DNA of 64,000 bases from Multivorans sp965214805 (GTDB taxonomy: Bacteria > Acidobacteriota > Thermoanaerobaculia > Multivoradales > Multivoraceae): positions 2,728,001-2,792,000 of the forward strand of contig OZ243982.1 of NCBI GenBank assembly GCA_965214805.1, read 5' to 3'. Both the position numbers and the translations under genes were made by a program. This document shows positions 43,575 through 51,752 of the stretch, in pieces (position 1 is the stretch's first letter; each line of letters opens with the position of its first letter). Under the pieces are notes generated by a model, which saw nothing but the letters and a program-made list of their open reading frames with translations, had not been told where the DNA came from and made no database searches.

Positions 43575-43616
43575 CCTGACGTCAGGCAGAGTGGTCATCG
43601 CGCATCTGACGTCAGA
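43575..43616 (-). promoter_or_regulatory. Paired TGACGTCA palindromes upstream of ctaA
   Basis: CCTGACGTCAGG (43575-43586) and TCTGACGTCAGA (43605-43616) are perfect 12-bp palindromes with the same core and centres exactly 30 bp apart (about three helical turns), 136-177 bp upstream of the ctaA start. They look like a tandem operator. The regulator is unknown. Confidence 0.5.
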
Positions 43617-43675
43617 CGTGAAGTCGGCCGCCCGGCTCCGCTGCGGGGGCTGCGGGTCGAGGACGCGGTGGATCC

Positions 43676-44356
43676 TCATCGCCAGGCGAACACCGGCTGC
43701 TCGTAGTGGGCGACGCGGACGTCGTTGCCGCGGAGAACCACCTCGAGCATCTGGTAGACGATCGCCGCCGTCGGCGCATGGACCAGGCCGCCCCGGATCG
43801 GCATCGAGAGCACGGGGTGCTCGCTTTCGGGAATCTCCCGCAGCACCGGCACGTCGGGCCGGTCGAGGTCGATCAGGGGAATGCGGTAGGCGCGATAGAC
43901 CTCGTCCGGGTTCGGCCGCAGCTCGCGGTAGTCGTCGCACCAGAACACGACCGGCGTGATGACGAAGCCGGAGCGGGTGCCGAAGTCGTCGAGCCGGCCC
44001 AGCACGGCGCCCGGCAGGAGGTCCAGTCCGACCTCTTCGTGGAGTTCGCGCAAGGCCGCCTGCTCGGGGGTCTCCGCCTCGTCGATCCGACCGCCGGGGA
44101 GCGCCCACTGGCCTCGATGACGACGCAGCCGGAGCGAACGCCGGGTAAGCAGGAAGCACCCGCGCCCGCCCTTGTCCGGCAGCAGCGTCACCGCCACCGC
44201 CGCGTGGGCGTTGGCCGGAGCGGCGCCGGTACGTCCGGACGCCTCCGCGGCCCTTGCCGCCGCGGCCTCCGGATCGAGCTCGCGCGGCTCGAAGCGCTCG
44301 AGGTTCCGCGCCGCCCGAGCCTGGAGGTCCGGGCCGTGCCGCGCCGGAAAGCTCAC
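43676..44356 (-). CDS. NUDIX hydrolase (CoA pyrophosphatase-like)
   Basis: 226 aa from a GTG at 44356. The NUDIX box is perfect: GGRIDEAETPEQAALRELHE followed by EVGL. The LTRRSLRLRRHRGQWALPGG lead-in and the downstream FVITPVVFW/P.PDEV segment match the NudL/CoA-hydrolase group, which cleaves CoA derivatives. A strong hairpin (44357-44383) abuts the start codon in place of a ribosome-binding site. Confidence 0.9.
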   Translation of the reverse strand: MSFPARHGPDLQARAARNLERFEPRELDPEAAAARAAEASGRTGAAPANAHAAVAVTLLPDKGGRGCFLLTRRSLRLRRHRGQWALPGGRIDEAETPEQAALRELHEEVGLDLLPGAVLGRLDDFGTRSGFVITPVVFWCDDYRELRPNPDEVYRAYRIPLIDLDRPDVPVLREIPESEHPVLSMPIRGGLVHAPTAAIVYQMLEVVLRGNDVRVAHYEQPVFAWR

Positions 44357-44383
44357 CCGGGAGACGCGGCCGCGGACTCCCGG
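44357..44383 (-). other. Intercistronic hairpin abutting the NUDIX start codon
   Basis: CCGGGAG (44357-44363) and CTCCCGG (44377-44383) enclose a CGCGGCCGCG palindrome. It lies between the LLM stop and the NUDIX GTG with no space left for a Shine-Dalgarno. Confidence 0.5.
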
Positions 44384-44387
44384 ACGG

Positions 44388-45434
44388 TCACGGCGCCTCC
44401 TCGCGGATCAGTTCGACGATCCGGCCCAGGACGTCCAGCCGTTTCGCCGCCGTGCTCCCGGCAGGGTTCAGGCGCAGCGTGGTCACGCCGGCGTCCCGAT
44501 AGGCGCGGATGCGGTTGCGAATCCGGGCCTCGTCGCCGATCAGGTGGTTGCCGAGCACCATCTCGTCGGGCACCCGCGCCGCGGCCTCCTCTCGCTTGCG
44601 CGCGATCCACAGCGCCTGCACTTCCCGGGCCGCCTCGCTGAACCCGGCGCGCCGATACGCGTCGTTGTAGAAGTTGGTCTTTGCTGAACCCATCGCGCCC
44701 AGGGTGAAGGCCATGGACGGCTTGCGCCGGGCGGCCATCCGCTCCAGGTCGTCGCCGAACTCGACGTCGCCGCCGACCTGGATGTCCAGGTCGGCAAGAC
44801 TGCGGCCGGCGCGCTCGGCGCCGGCGCGCAGCGCGGGAAAGAAGGCCTCCCCGTGTTCCGGGATGAAGGACGTGCCCAGCCAGCCGTCGGCCGCCTCGCC
44901 GGTGAACTCGAGCGACTTCGGCCCGAGCGTGGCGAGGTAGATCGGCAGTTCAGGCCGCGGAGGCTGCGACATGCGAATCGCCTTGCCCTCGCCGCCCGGG
45001 CGCGGCAGCGTGTAGTGCTCGCCGTCGTAGACGATCTTCTCGCCGGAGAGAGCGATCTTCAGGATGTCGACGTACTCCCGGAGTCGGCCGAGGGGCTTCG
45101 CGAAGGCCGTGCCGTGCAACCCCTCGACCACCTGAGGGCCGCTGACGCCGAGACCGAGGACGAACCGGTCCTTCGACATCGAGGCCAGGGACATGGCGGT
45201 CATCGCGGTCATCGACGGCGCCCTCGCCGAGATCTGCATGATGCCGGTGCCGAGGCGAACTCGCTCCGTGCGTGCGGCGAGGTAGGCGAGCGGGGTCACC
45301 GCATCGGTGCCCCAGGCCTCGGCCGACCAGACGTCGTCCACGCCCAGACGGTCCGCTTCGACGACGTACTCCGCAAGCGCCTGCCAGTCCGTTCCGGAAG
45401 CGTAGGCGCTCCCTATGCCGATCGCGGTCCGCAT
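44388..45434 (-). CDS. LLM class flavin-dependent oxidoreductase (F420- or FMN-type)
   Basis: 348 aa, AAGGAG upstream. The bacterial luciferase-like TIM barrel shows YVVEADRLGVDDVWSAEAWGTDAVT, LGTGIMQISARAPSMTAMTA, RFVLGLGVSGPQVVEGLHG and PIYLATLGPKSLEFTGEAADGWLG. These match F420-dependent LLM proteins. No F420 synthesis gene is in the window, so the cofactor is uncertain. It precedes the NUDIX gene by 31 bp on the same strand. Confidence 0.9.
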   Translation of the reverse strand: MRTAIGIGSAYASGTDWQALAEYVVEADRLGVDDVWSAEAWGTDAVTPLAYLAARTERVRLGTGIMQISARAPSMTAMTAMSLASMSKDRFVLGLGVSGPQVVEGLHGTAFAKPLGRLREYVDILKIALSGEKIVYDGEHYTLPRPGGEGKAIRMSQPPRPELPIYLATLGPKSLEFTGEAADGWLGTSFIPEHGEAFFPALRAGAERAGRSLADLDIQVGGDVEFGDDLERMAARRKPSMAFTLGAMGSAKTNFYNDAYRRAGFSEAAREVQALWIARKREEAAARVPDEMVLGNHLIGDEARIRNRIRAYRDAGVTTLRLNPAGSTAAKRLDVLGRIVELIREEAP

Positions 45435-45506
45435 CGTGCCGGTCTCCTTCGGGCCAGTGTGGAAAGAGGTGCGGGGTCGGGTGGCGGAATCAGGTGCGGG
45501 AAGGGT

Positions 45507-46085
45507 CTACTGAACGGCCGTCGCGCGGACGTAGTAGTTCCTGCGGACGTCGGGCCGCTCGCTCGAGGCGGCGCGACCGACGATGGTCTGGACCAGGTCC
45601 TTGCCGTCCTTCGAGATCTGCCAGGTTTCCTCCACGTCCACCTCGAAGGGGAACGTGATCGTGTAGGAAACGGTCAGTTTCTTCTTTCGCCACCTGGCCC
45701 GGACCTCCTGCAGGTTGCCGCTGCGGAGGTTCGGCGCGGGATTGGGTCTGTTGTTCGTGACGTAGTTGACCCTGAGCGTGTGCGGTGCGGGCCAGTCGCT
45801 GCGGCGACTGGTCTGGATCAGCACGACGTCCTCGCCTTCCAGGCTGATCCCGATCTCGACGTCGGGCGGGTTCGCCGGTCGCCGGTCGTGGCGGTGCGGC
45901 CAGTCGGCGTCGCTGCGCGTGTGGTCCTTCTGCCAGATGCCGGCGATCCGCTCGTCCTGGGCGGCGGCCGGCGCCGCCATGACCAGGGCGCCGCCGAGGA
46001 AGGCGGCAAGGACGGCAATCGCTGGCCCGGTCCGGTGCATGGGCGCCCCCCTGTGGTCGCCGCTGTTCGTGATGCTGTCGTTCAT
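45507..46085 (-). CDS. Secreted beta-rich protein of unknown function
   Basis: 192 aa from the ATG at 46085 (AAGGA upstream; a Met at residue 16 is an alternative). A signal peptide ends at APAAAQ, then RIAGIWQKDHTRSDADWP, a run of beta strands with VRARWRKKKLTVSYTITFPFEVDVEETWQ, and a final TIVGRAASSERPD. The pattern of a short amphipathic barrel starting G.W..D is like lipocalin-type periplasmic proteins, but no assignment is safe. Confidence 0.7.
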   Translation of the reverse strand: MNDSITNSGDHRGAPMHRTGPAIAVLAAFLGGALVMAAPAAAQDERIAGIWQKDHTRSDADWPHRHDRRPANPPDVEIGISLEGEDVVLIQTSRRSDWPAPHTLRVNYVTNNRPNPAPNLRSGNLQEVRARWRKKKLTVSYTITFPFEVDVEETWQISKDGKDLVQTIVGRAASSERPDVRRNYYVRATAVQ

Positions 46086-46149
46086 GACGTTGTCCTTTGT
46101 CGGCTTGACGATGGGACCCCGGCCGAGCCCCGCCCCGAGCCCCGCCATT

Positions 46150-47124
46150 CTAGCTGCTGGCCTTGCGGCTCCTTCCGGGCTGCGTTTCGAGCAGTTTCGC
46201 GAAATAGCCGATCGTCTTCTCCAGCCCCGCCTCGAGGTCGATCCGCGGCTTCCAGTCGAGCAGGCGCTCGGCGCGGCCAATGTCGGGTTGGCGGGTCTTG
46301 GGGTCGTCGACCGGCAGCGGCTGGAACTTGAGCTCGCTGGCGCTCCCGGTCAGGCGCAGGATGACCTGGGCGAACTGCAGCACGGTCATCTCGTTCGGGT
46401 TGCCGAGGTTGACCGGCTCGGTCTCGGACGAGTTGAGCAGGCGCCAGATGCCCTCGGCGAGATCGTCGATGTAGCAGAAGGAGCGGGTCTGCCGACCGTC
46501 TCCGTACACGGTCAGGGCCTTGCCCGAGAGAGCCTGGCGGATGAAGTTCGGGACCACGCGCCCGTCGCGCAGCCGCATGCGCGGACCGTAGGTGTTGAAG
46601 ATGCGGACGATCCGGGTGTCGAGGCCGTGGATTCGATGGTAGGCCATGACCATCGCCTCGGCGAAACGCTTGGCCTCGTCGTAGACCCCGCGCGGACCGA
46701 TGGGGTTCACGTTGCCCCAGTACGACTCCGGCTGTGGATGGACCAGCGGGTCGCCGTAGACCTCCGATGTCGAGGCGAGGAGATAGCGGGCCCCGTGATG
46801 CTTGGCCAGGCCCAGCGAGTTGTGGGTGCCGAGCGAACCGACCTTCAGCGTCTGGATGGGCAGTTCCAGGTAGTCGACCGGGCTCGCCGGCGAGGCGAAG
46901 TGGAGGACGTTGTCGACGTGGGGGCCGACGTAGACCGGCATGCTGACGTCGTGCTCGATCAGGGTGAAGCGTTCGTTGCCGAGCAGGTGCTCGATGTTGG
47001 CGGGGCTGCCGGTGATGAAGTTGTCGACGCAGTAGACCTGATGGCCCTCGGCCAGCAGCCGCGAGCACAGGTGCGAGCCGATGAACCCGGCACCGCCGGT
47101 GACGACGGAGAGCGGTTCGCTCAT
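46150..47124 (-). CDS. uxs: UDP-glucuronate decarboxylase (UDP-xylose synthase)
   Basis: 324 aa. Extended SDR with VVTGGAGFIGSHLC, catalytic STSEVYGDP and GVYDEAKRFAEA (Y-x3-K), FNTYGPRMRLRDGRVVPNF, and TVYGDGRQTRSFCYIDDL, the signature set of UXS. It converts UDP-GlcA to UDP-xylose, the product of the next enzyme in the operon. Its ATG overlaps the ugd stop by 4 bp, so the two steps are coupled. It feeds envelope or exopolysaccharide. Confidence 0.92.
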   Translation of the reverse strand: MSEPLSVVTGGAGFIGSHLCSRLLAEGHQVYCVDNFITGSPANIEHLLGNERFTLIEHDVSMPVYVGPHVDNVLHFASPASPVDYLELPIQTLKVGSLGTHNSLGLAKHHGARYLLASTSEVYGDPLVHPQPESYWGNVNPIGPRGVYDEAKRFAEAMVMAYHRIHGLDTRIVRIFNTYGPRMRLRDGRVVPNFIRQALSGKALTVYGDGRQTRSFCYIDDLAEGIWRLLNSSETEPVNLGNPNEMTVLQFAQVILRLTGSASELKFQPLPVDDPKTRQPDIGRAERLLDWKPRIDLEAGLEKTIGYFAKLLETQPGRSRKASS

Positions 47125-48515
47125 GAGGCCTTCACTCCGGGAACCCTGATTCCGGGAACCGCGGCGGTCGGACCGATGTCCGGAACGGCGTCCGGGGCCG
47201 CGCGCGGCTCGCCCTTCGGAACCGCGTCGGCGCGTCCGAGCGAGGAGTAGACGAGGCCGGCGGCGGCTACCCGCTCGGGCTCGTACAGATTCCGCAGATC
47301 GACGATCCGCGGCTGGCGCAGCAACTTCCGCAGCCGATCGAACTCGAGGGCGCGGAACTGGTTCCACTCGGTGAGGATGACCAGCAGGTCGGCGCCGTCG
47401 GCGACTTCGTACGGATCGCTGCAGTAGACCGCCTCGGGACGGATCGAGCGGGCGTTGTCCATTGCCGCCGGATCGTGAACACGGACCGAGGCGCCGCGCG
47501 ACAGCAGGGTCTCGAGCACGAACATCGCCGGCGACTCGCGGATGTCGTCGGTGTCGGGCTTGAAGGACAACCCGAGCAGCGCCACCGTCCGGCCCTTCGG
47601 ATTGCCGAGCGCGGACTCGATCCTGGCGAGCATCCGTTCCTGGATCCGGCGGTTGACCCGCAGGGTGGCCTCGACGATCTCGACGCGGGCGCCGGCGTCT
47701 CGGGCCATCGAGACCATGGCTCGCGTGTCCTTGGGAAAGCAGGAACCGCCGAAGCCCGGTCCGGGGCGCAGGAACAGGGGCCCGATCCGCCGGTCCAGGC
47801 CCATGCCGCGCGCCACCACCTGCACGTCGGCGCCGGTGCGTTCGCACAGTTCCGCGACCTCGTTGATGAAGGAGATGCGGGTGGCGAGGAAGCTGTTCGA
47901 GGCGTACTTGATCATCTCCGCCGTCTCCACGTCGGTGACCACGATCGGTACGCCGCGGGCGCGCAGCGGCGAGTAGATCTCGAGCATGAGGTCGGTGGCG
48001 CGCTGGTCGCGGCTGCCGATGACCAGGCGGTCCGGGCGCATGAAGTCCTCGATGGCGGAGCCCTCGCGCAGGAACTCCGGGTTGCTGACCACGGAAAAGC
48101 TGCGGCCGTCGCCGATGATCTGCTCGATCATGCGGCCGGTGCCGACGGGCACCGTGCTCTTGGTGACGATCGCCTTGTAGCTGTTGAGCCTGCCGCCGAT
48201 GGCCTGGGCGACTTCGCGCACGTAGCGCAGATCCGAGGAGCCGTCCTCGCGGGGCGGAGTGCCGACGGCGATGAACACCGCTGCGGCACTTTCGAGCGCC
48301 GACCCCGGTTCGGTCGTGAAGCGCAGCCGTCCGGCCCCCTTGTTCTTGGCGACCAGGGTGGCCAGCCCCGGCTCGTAGATCGGAATCCTGCCCGCGTGCA
48401 ACTGGGCGATCTTCGCTTCGTCCTGGTCGACGCAGACGACATCCATGCCGAAGTCGGCCAGGCAGGCGCCCGTGACCAGGCCGACGTAGCCGGAACCGAC
48501 GACGCAGATCCTCAC
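47121..48515 (-). CDS. ugd: UDP-glucose 6-dehydrogenase
   Basis: 464 aa from a GTG at 48515, chosen because the Rossmann motif VVGSGYVGLVTGACLADFG starts at residue 5; the longer open frame upstream is noncoding. GFGGSCFPKDTRAM carries the catalytic Cys, and the middle and C-terminal domains (NRRIQERMLARIE, GLSFKPDTDDIRES) are standard. It makes UDP-glucuronate. The last 35 residues are low complexity. An AT-rich palindrome lies 6-19 bp before the start. Confidence 0.94.
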   Translation of the reverse strand: MRICVVGSGYVGLVTGACLADFGMDVVCVDQDEAKIAQLHAGRIPIYEPGLATLVAKNKGAGRLRFTTEPGSALESAAAVFIAVGTPPREDGSSDLRYVREVAQAIGGRLNSYKAIVTKSTVPVGTGRMIEQIIGDGRSFSVVSNPEFLREGSAIEDFMRPDRLVIGSRDQRATDLMLEIYSPLRARGVPIVVTDVETAEMIKYASNSFLATRISFINEVAELCERTGADVQVVARGMGLDRRIGPLFLRPGPGFGGSCFPKDTRAMVSMARDAGARVEIVEATLRVNRRIQERMLARIESALGNPKGRTVALLGLSFKPDTDDIRESPAMFVLETLLSRGASVRVHDPAAMDNARSIRPEAVYCSDPYEVADGADLLVILTEWNQFRALEFDRLRKLLRQPRIVDLRNLYEPERVAAAGLVYSSLGRADAVPKGEPRAAPDAVPDIGPTAAVPGIRVPGVKAS

Positions 48516-48520
48516 CTGCG

Positions 48521-48534
48521 CTGTTATATAACAG
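48521..48534 (-). promoter_or_regulatory. AT-rich palindrome at the ugd start
   Basis: CTGTTATATAACAG is a perfect 14-bp palindrome just upstream of the ugd GTG, in otherwise GC-rich DNA. It contains TATAAC/TTATAT and could be a -10 element of a nearly leaderless transcript overlapped by an operator. A GGCGGG...CCCGCC inverted repeat sits about 10 bp further upstream. Confidence 0.4.
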
Positions 48535-48722
48535 TGGGTCGAAGGCGGGTCGGGCCCGCCTCTTCGCGACAACGCCTCTTCGGGACAACTCTTCGGGACG
48601 ACTTCGGGGCAACCCTGCGGGTCCCCGCTCGCGGTGCGCAGAGGATCGGGGCCGAAGAACAGGGCCGAAGAAACAGGGCGGAAGGGACCGGCGGAAGCAA
48701 CCAGGAAACTCAGGGTGACTCG

Positions 48723-48959
48723 ATGAAGCGTGGAAGACGGCTGAGCAACGCGATCGCGACCCGGAAGTCGGTGGTCACTGCGCCCCGCAGTTTCTCGAAG
48801 GTGCAGCGGAACGAGCGGTGTCCGTGCGGCAGCGGCAGGAAGTACAAGGACTGCCACTTCACCGAGGGCGAAGCGTTCCTGCGCAAGCTCGAACGCCGGC
48901 GCTTCAAGGAGCAGCAGAAGGCGGACGGAACGCCCTGGTACGTGCGCTGGCTGACCTGA
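48723..48959 (+). CDS. Small SEC-C metal-binding protein
   Basis: 78 aa from the ATG at 48723. NERCPCGSGRKYKDCH is a complete SEC-C zinc motif (C-x-C-x8-C-H), here alone with short basic flanks and no SecA body. Stand-alone SEC-C proteins are common and mostly of unknown role; zinc-dependent binding to ribosome or nucleic acid is proposed. It is transcribed divergently from ugd. Confidence 0.85.
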   Translation: MKRGRRLSNAIATRKSVVTAPRSFSKVQRNERCPCGSGRKYKDCHFTEGEAFLRKLERRRFKEQQKADGTPWYVRWLT

Positions 48960-49007
48960 TGCGCCGGCTGGCCTGATGCGCTGGCCGGCCTGATGGAGAA
49001 CCTGACT

Positions 49008-49916
49008 TCAGACCGGCGTCGGCTCGGCCCTGGCGTCCACGGCCGCGTCGTGCTCCTGCTTCGCCTTCAGCAGTTGCGGCATGATGAGGTCGATGTCGCG
49101 GTTGTTCCACATGCCTTCCTTGCTGAACTTCCGGATCACCTTGGGCTGCTGCATGATGCCGATCCAGCCGCGCATCACGTCGATGATCTGGGCGGTCATG
49201 TCCTGACCCGCCTCGGAGGCCAGCCAGGCGCACACGGGGGCGATCTGGTCGGGGCTCTGCTCGGGAGCGTTCTCGTCGACCTGCATGCCGCGTGAGGCGC
49301 GCAGTTCGGCCGTCATTCGCGTCGTGGCGCCGGGAGAGATCGTGTTCACGGTGCACCCGTACTTGGCGAGCTCCAGGGCGAGCACCCGCGACAGGCCGGC
49401 GATGCCCGCCTTGGCGGCGGCATAGTTCGACTGGCCGAAGTTGCCGTAGAGACCGGATACGGACGAGAAGTTGATGATCCGGCAGCCGGTGCGGTTCGTC
49501 TCGCGGATGTACCGCGCGAAGGGCCGGCTGCAGCAGTAGTGGCCCTTCAGGTGGACGTCGAGCACCGCGTCCCAGTCCTCTTCGACCAGGTTGAAGATCG
49601 TCCGGTCGCGGAGAATGCCCGCGTTGTTCACCAGGATGTCGAGGGCGCCGAACTCGTCGATCGCGGTCTGGAAGATGTTCTGCCCGCCCTGGACGGTGGC
49701 GACCGAGTCGTGGTTCGGTACCGCCGAACCGCCGTTGCCGCGGATCTCATCCACGACTTCGTCGGCGATGCGCGAACCGCCGGTTCCGTCGGTGGCGCCG
49801 CCGAGATCGTTGACCACGACGTTCGCGCCTTCAGCGGCGAACCTGATCGCGATGCCCTTGCCGATGCCGCGGCCGGCGCCGGTGACGATTGCCGTTCTGC
49901 CGTCGAGGATTCCCAT
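49008..49916 (-). CDS. SDR dehydrogenase, MFE-2/HSD17B4-like 3-hydroxyacyl-CoA type
   Basis: 302 aa. TGAGRGIGKG binds the cofactor; VVVNDLGGATDGTGGSRIADEVV is the long segment specific to peroxisomal-type (R)-3-hydroxyacyl-CoA dehydrogenases, then NNAGILRDRTI and SSVSGLYGNFGQSNYAAAK (S...Y-x3-K). It probably interconverts (R)-3-hydroxyacyl-CoA and 3-ketoacyl-CoA. It follows a MaoC-type hydratase gene on the same strand, splitting the MFE-2 activities into two genes, and lies beside the PHA locus that uses (R)-3-hydroxyacyl-CoA. Confidence 0.88.
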   Translation of the reverse strand: MGILDGRTAIVTGAGRGIGKGIAIRFAAEGANVVVNDLGGATDGTGGSRIADEVVDEIRGNGGSAVPNHDSVATVQGGQNIFQTAIDEFGALDILVNNAGILRDRTIFNLVEEDWDAVLDVHLKGHYCCSRPFARYIRETNRTGCRIINFSSVSGLYGNFGQSNYAAAKAGIAGLSRVLALELAKYGCTVNTISPGATTRMTAELRASRGMQVDENAPEQSPDQIAPVCAWLASEAGQDMTAQIIDVMRGWIGIMQQPKVIRKFSKEGMWNNRDIDLIMPQLLKAKQEHDAAVDARAEPTPV

Positions 49917-50023
49917 GTCCTGCTCTCTTTGTCGGTTGATCCTGTGTCGGATTGTTCCTGTGCCAGTCGGTCCCGCGCCGGTTCGTCCTGCGCCGTTCGT
50001 CCTGCAACGGCGGGGCCGGTATC

Positions 50024-50896
50024 CTACGCGACCACGGCGACGCCCTGACTCACCGCTTCCCGGCCTTCCGCGTTCAACACCCGGAAGGCGATCTGACGGG
50101 CGTCGTCGACATCGCCGGCGGGCGCGTGCTCCACGGTGATGGACCTGCCGGGGATGACCATGGCCCTGAATCGGCCGTGCAGGCGCTTCAGGCGGGCAGG
50201 GTCGCCGCCGCCGTGGGCTCCCAGGACCTCGCGTGCGGCAAGAGCCCAGGTGGCCGTGCCGTGGAGGATGATGTCCGGCAGGCCGGCACGGAGCGCCGCC
50301 TCGCGCTCGGTGTGGATGGGGTTCCAGATCCGGGCGCACTCCGTGTAGACGTGGGGCATCTCGCGGGGCACGAAGATCTCGCTCCGACTCGAGTCGGTTC
50401 CGTTCAGCCGGAGGCGCGGCGCCTCGGGCGCCCGTTCGAACTCGGTGTTCGTACCTTCGGTGTCGACGCCGCGGAAGATCGAGCGCGACCAGGAGGTGAC
50501 GACGGGCCGCCCGTCGCCGTCCACCGTTTCCAGGCAGGTGGTGAGCAGGGCGCCGGCGCGGGTGGCCCGGACGCCCGCGTAGCGGCCGCGGGTGGTGAGC
50601 GCGTCGCCGGGCCGGATCGGCCGGTGGAAACGGGAGTCCTGGCTGGCATGGACGCCCCGCGCCAGTTCGTCCGCGCCGGCGCCCAGGAGTTCGCCGCCCC
50701 GGCCGTTGCTGACCACCGGCCACTCCAGGGATACGCAGTACGTGGGCGGCGCGGCGATGCCCTCGGCGCGGGCGTCGTCGAACACGGGCGCGCCGGTGTC
50801 GCCGATGCCGGCAGCGTAGGCGAGCGCGTCGCGCACGGTGATCCGGCGCGTCGCGGATGGCAGTTCGCTGCCGGCGGCAGCGGTGGAGATCGGCAT
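50024..50896 (-). CDS. MaoC-like (FAS1-type) dehydratase/hydratase
   Basis: 290 aa, two hotdog domains. The N-terminal MaoC_N part contains GVHASQDSRFHRPIRPGDALTT; the C-terminal hydratase-2 motif reads ARIWNPIHTEREAALRAG, then LPDIILHGTATWAL. The canonical motif is D-x-N-P-[ILV]-H; here the Asp position is Ile, so the usual Asp/His dyad is incomplete while NPIH is kept. Activity on enoyl-CoA is therefore uncertain, although this variant seems to be a subfamily feature. In tandem with the SDR. Confidence 0.85.
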   Translation of the reverse strand: MPISTAAAGSELPSATRRITVRDALAYAAGIGDTGAPVFDDARAEGIAAPPTYCVSLEWPVVSNGRGGELLGAGADELARGVHASQDSRFHRPIRPGDALTTRGRYAGVRATRAGALLTTCLETVDGDGRPVVTSWSRSIFRGVDTEGTNTEFERAPEAPRLRLNGTDSSRSEIFVPREMPHVYTECARIWNPIHTEREAALRAGLPDIILHGTATWALAAREVLGAHGGGDPARLKRLHGRFRAMVIPGRSITVEHAPAGDVDDARQIAFRVLNAEGREAVSQGVAVVA

Positions 50897-50935
50897 CGGG
50901 TGTTTCCGTATGCTGGAATCAGCCGGGCAGTCGGG

Positions 50936-51541
50936 TCAGCCGCCGGCGTCGCCTAGGCGCCGTTCCAGGTCCTGGAGGCGGTTCTTCAGTTCGTCGAGTT
51001 CGGCCCGGGCACTGTCGCCGCGGTCGTCTTGCTGCGATGCGGCAGTCTGCCTGGCATCCGTTGCAGCGGACGACTCCTGCCGCCTGCCGGCGCCGTCGCC
51101 CTGTTCGCCGAAGACGCCCTCGACCTGGCGCGTCATCTGCGCGTGCATCTGTTCGACGATCGCGCGCGGTTCCCAGAGCCGCATCCAGGACGGATCGGGC
51201 GCGAACGGGTTGCTTCTCACCGTCTCGCGCACGCGCTCGTAGATCTCGCCGGCGCTCCTGAGGTACCACTGGAAGAACTCGCGGCCGGCCTGGTCGCGGG
51301 CCCGCACCAGGTCGCGCAAGAACTCGAGCGGCGGCCCGCGGTCGGGGTCCCTGGCGCCGTCGACGATGATCTGGGTCAGCACGTGGCGGGTCACATCCTC
51401 GCCGGTCTTCGAATCGACCACCTGGATGTCGTGGCCGCTTCGCACCATCTCGGCGACGCCGTCGAGATTCACGTAGCAACTGTTGCGGGTGTCGTAGAGC
51501 CGCCGATTCTCGTACTTCCTGATGACGATGGGGTCGGTCAT
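50936..51541 (-). CDS. phaR: Polyhydroxyalkanoate synthesis regulator PhaR
   Basis: 201 aa from the ATG at 51541 (an ATG also at 51544). The N-terminal domain PIVIRKYENRRLYDTRNSCYVNLDGVAEMVRSGHDIQVVD is the diagnostic PHA_gran_rgn/PHB_acc_N module, followed by FLRDLVRARDQAGREFFQWYL and a C-terminal coiled coil (ELDELKNRLQDLERRLGD). PhaR represses phasin genes and binds PHA granules. It is divergent from the phasin-phaE-phaC genes with a matching operator candidate between them. Confidence 0.93.
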   Translation of the reverse strand: MTDPIVIRKYENRRLYDTRNSCYVNLDGVAEMVRSGHDIQVVDSKTGEDVTRHVLTQIIVDGARDPDRGPPLEFLRDLVRARDQAGREFFQWYLRSAGEIYERVRETVRSNPFAPDPSWMRLWEPRAIVEQMHAQMTRQVEGVFGEQGDGAGRRQESSAATDARQTAASQQDDRGDSARAELDELKNRLQDLERRLGDAGG

Positions 51542-51575
51542 CATGCGGGAGATCGTGCGGGAAACTGCGGGGGGA

Positions 51576-51615
51576 TTGACACGGTGCAGCATGATATGCA
51601 GGATTCATGCTGCAC
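51576..51615 (+). promoter_or_regulatory. Phasin promoter with candidate PhaR operator
   Basis: GTGCAGCATGA (51584-51594) and TCATGCTGCAC (51605-51615) are a perfect inverted repeat with a 10-nt spacer. A TTGACA (51576-51581) lies just upstream as a -35, so the repeat covers spacer and -10. Known PhaR sites are TGC/GCA-rich, which this matches. It can serve both divergent genes. Confidence 0.6.
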
Positions 51616-51752
51616 TGCACAAGACGGGCGCTGTCACCGGACTTCGCCGTCGTCGAAGCAACCGTCGAATGCAGCCGCCGAACCGCCAGGCCGACCGGCC
51701 GAAACCACATCGACAATCCGAACTGCGGATCGTACCACTCGGGAGACTCGGA

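Noticed and set aside
43440..43675. Small gene between NUDIX and ctaA (about 75 codons, minus strand)
   Set aside because: No start signal or domain; the reading is shaped by the palindromes and composition.
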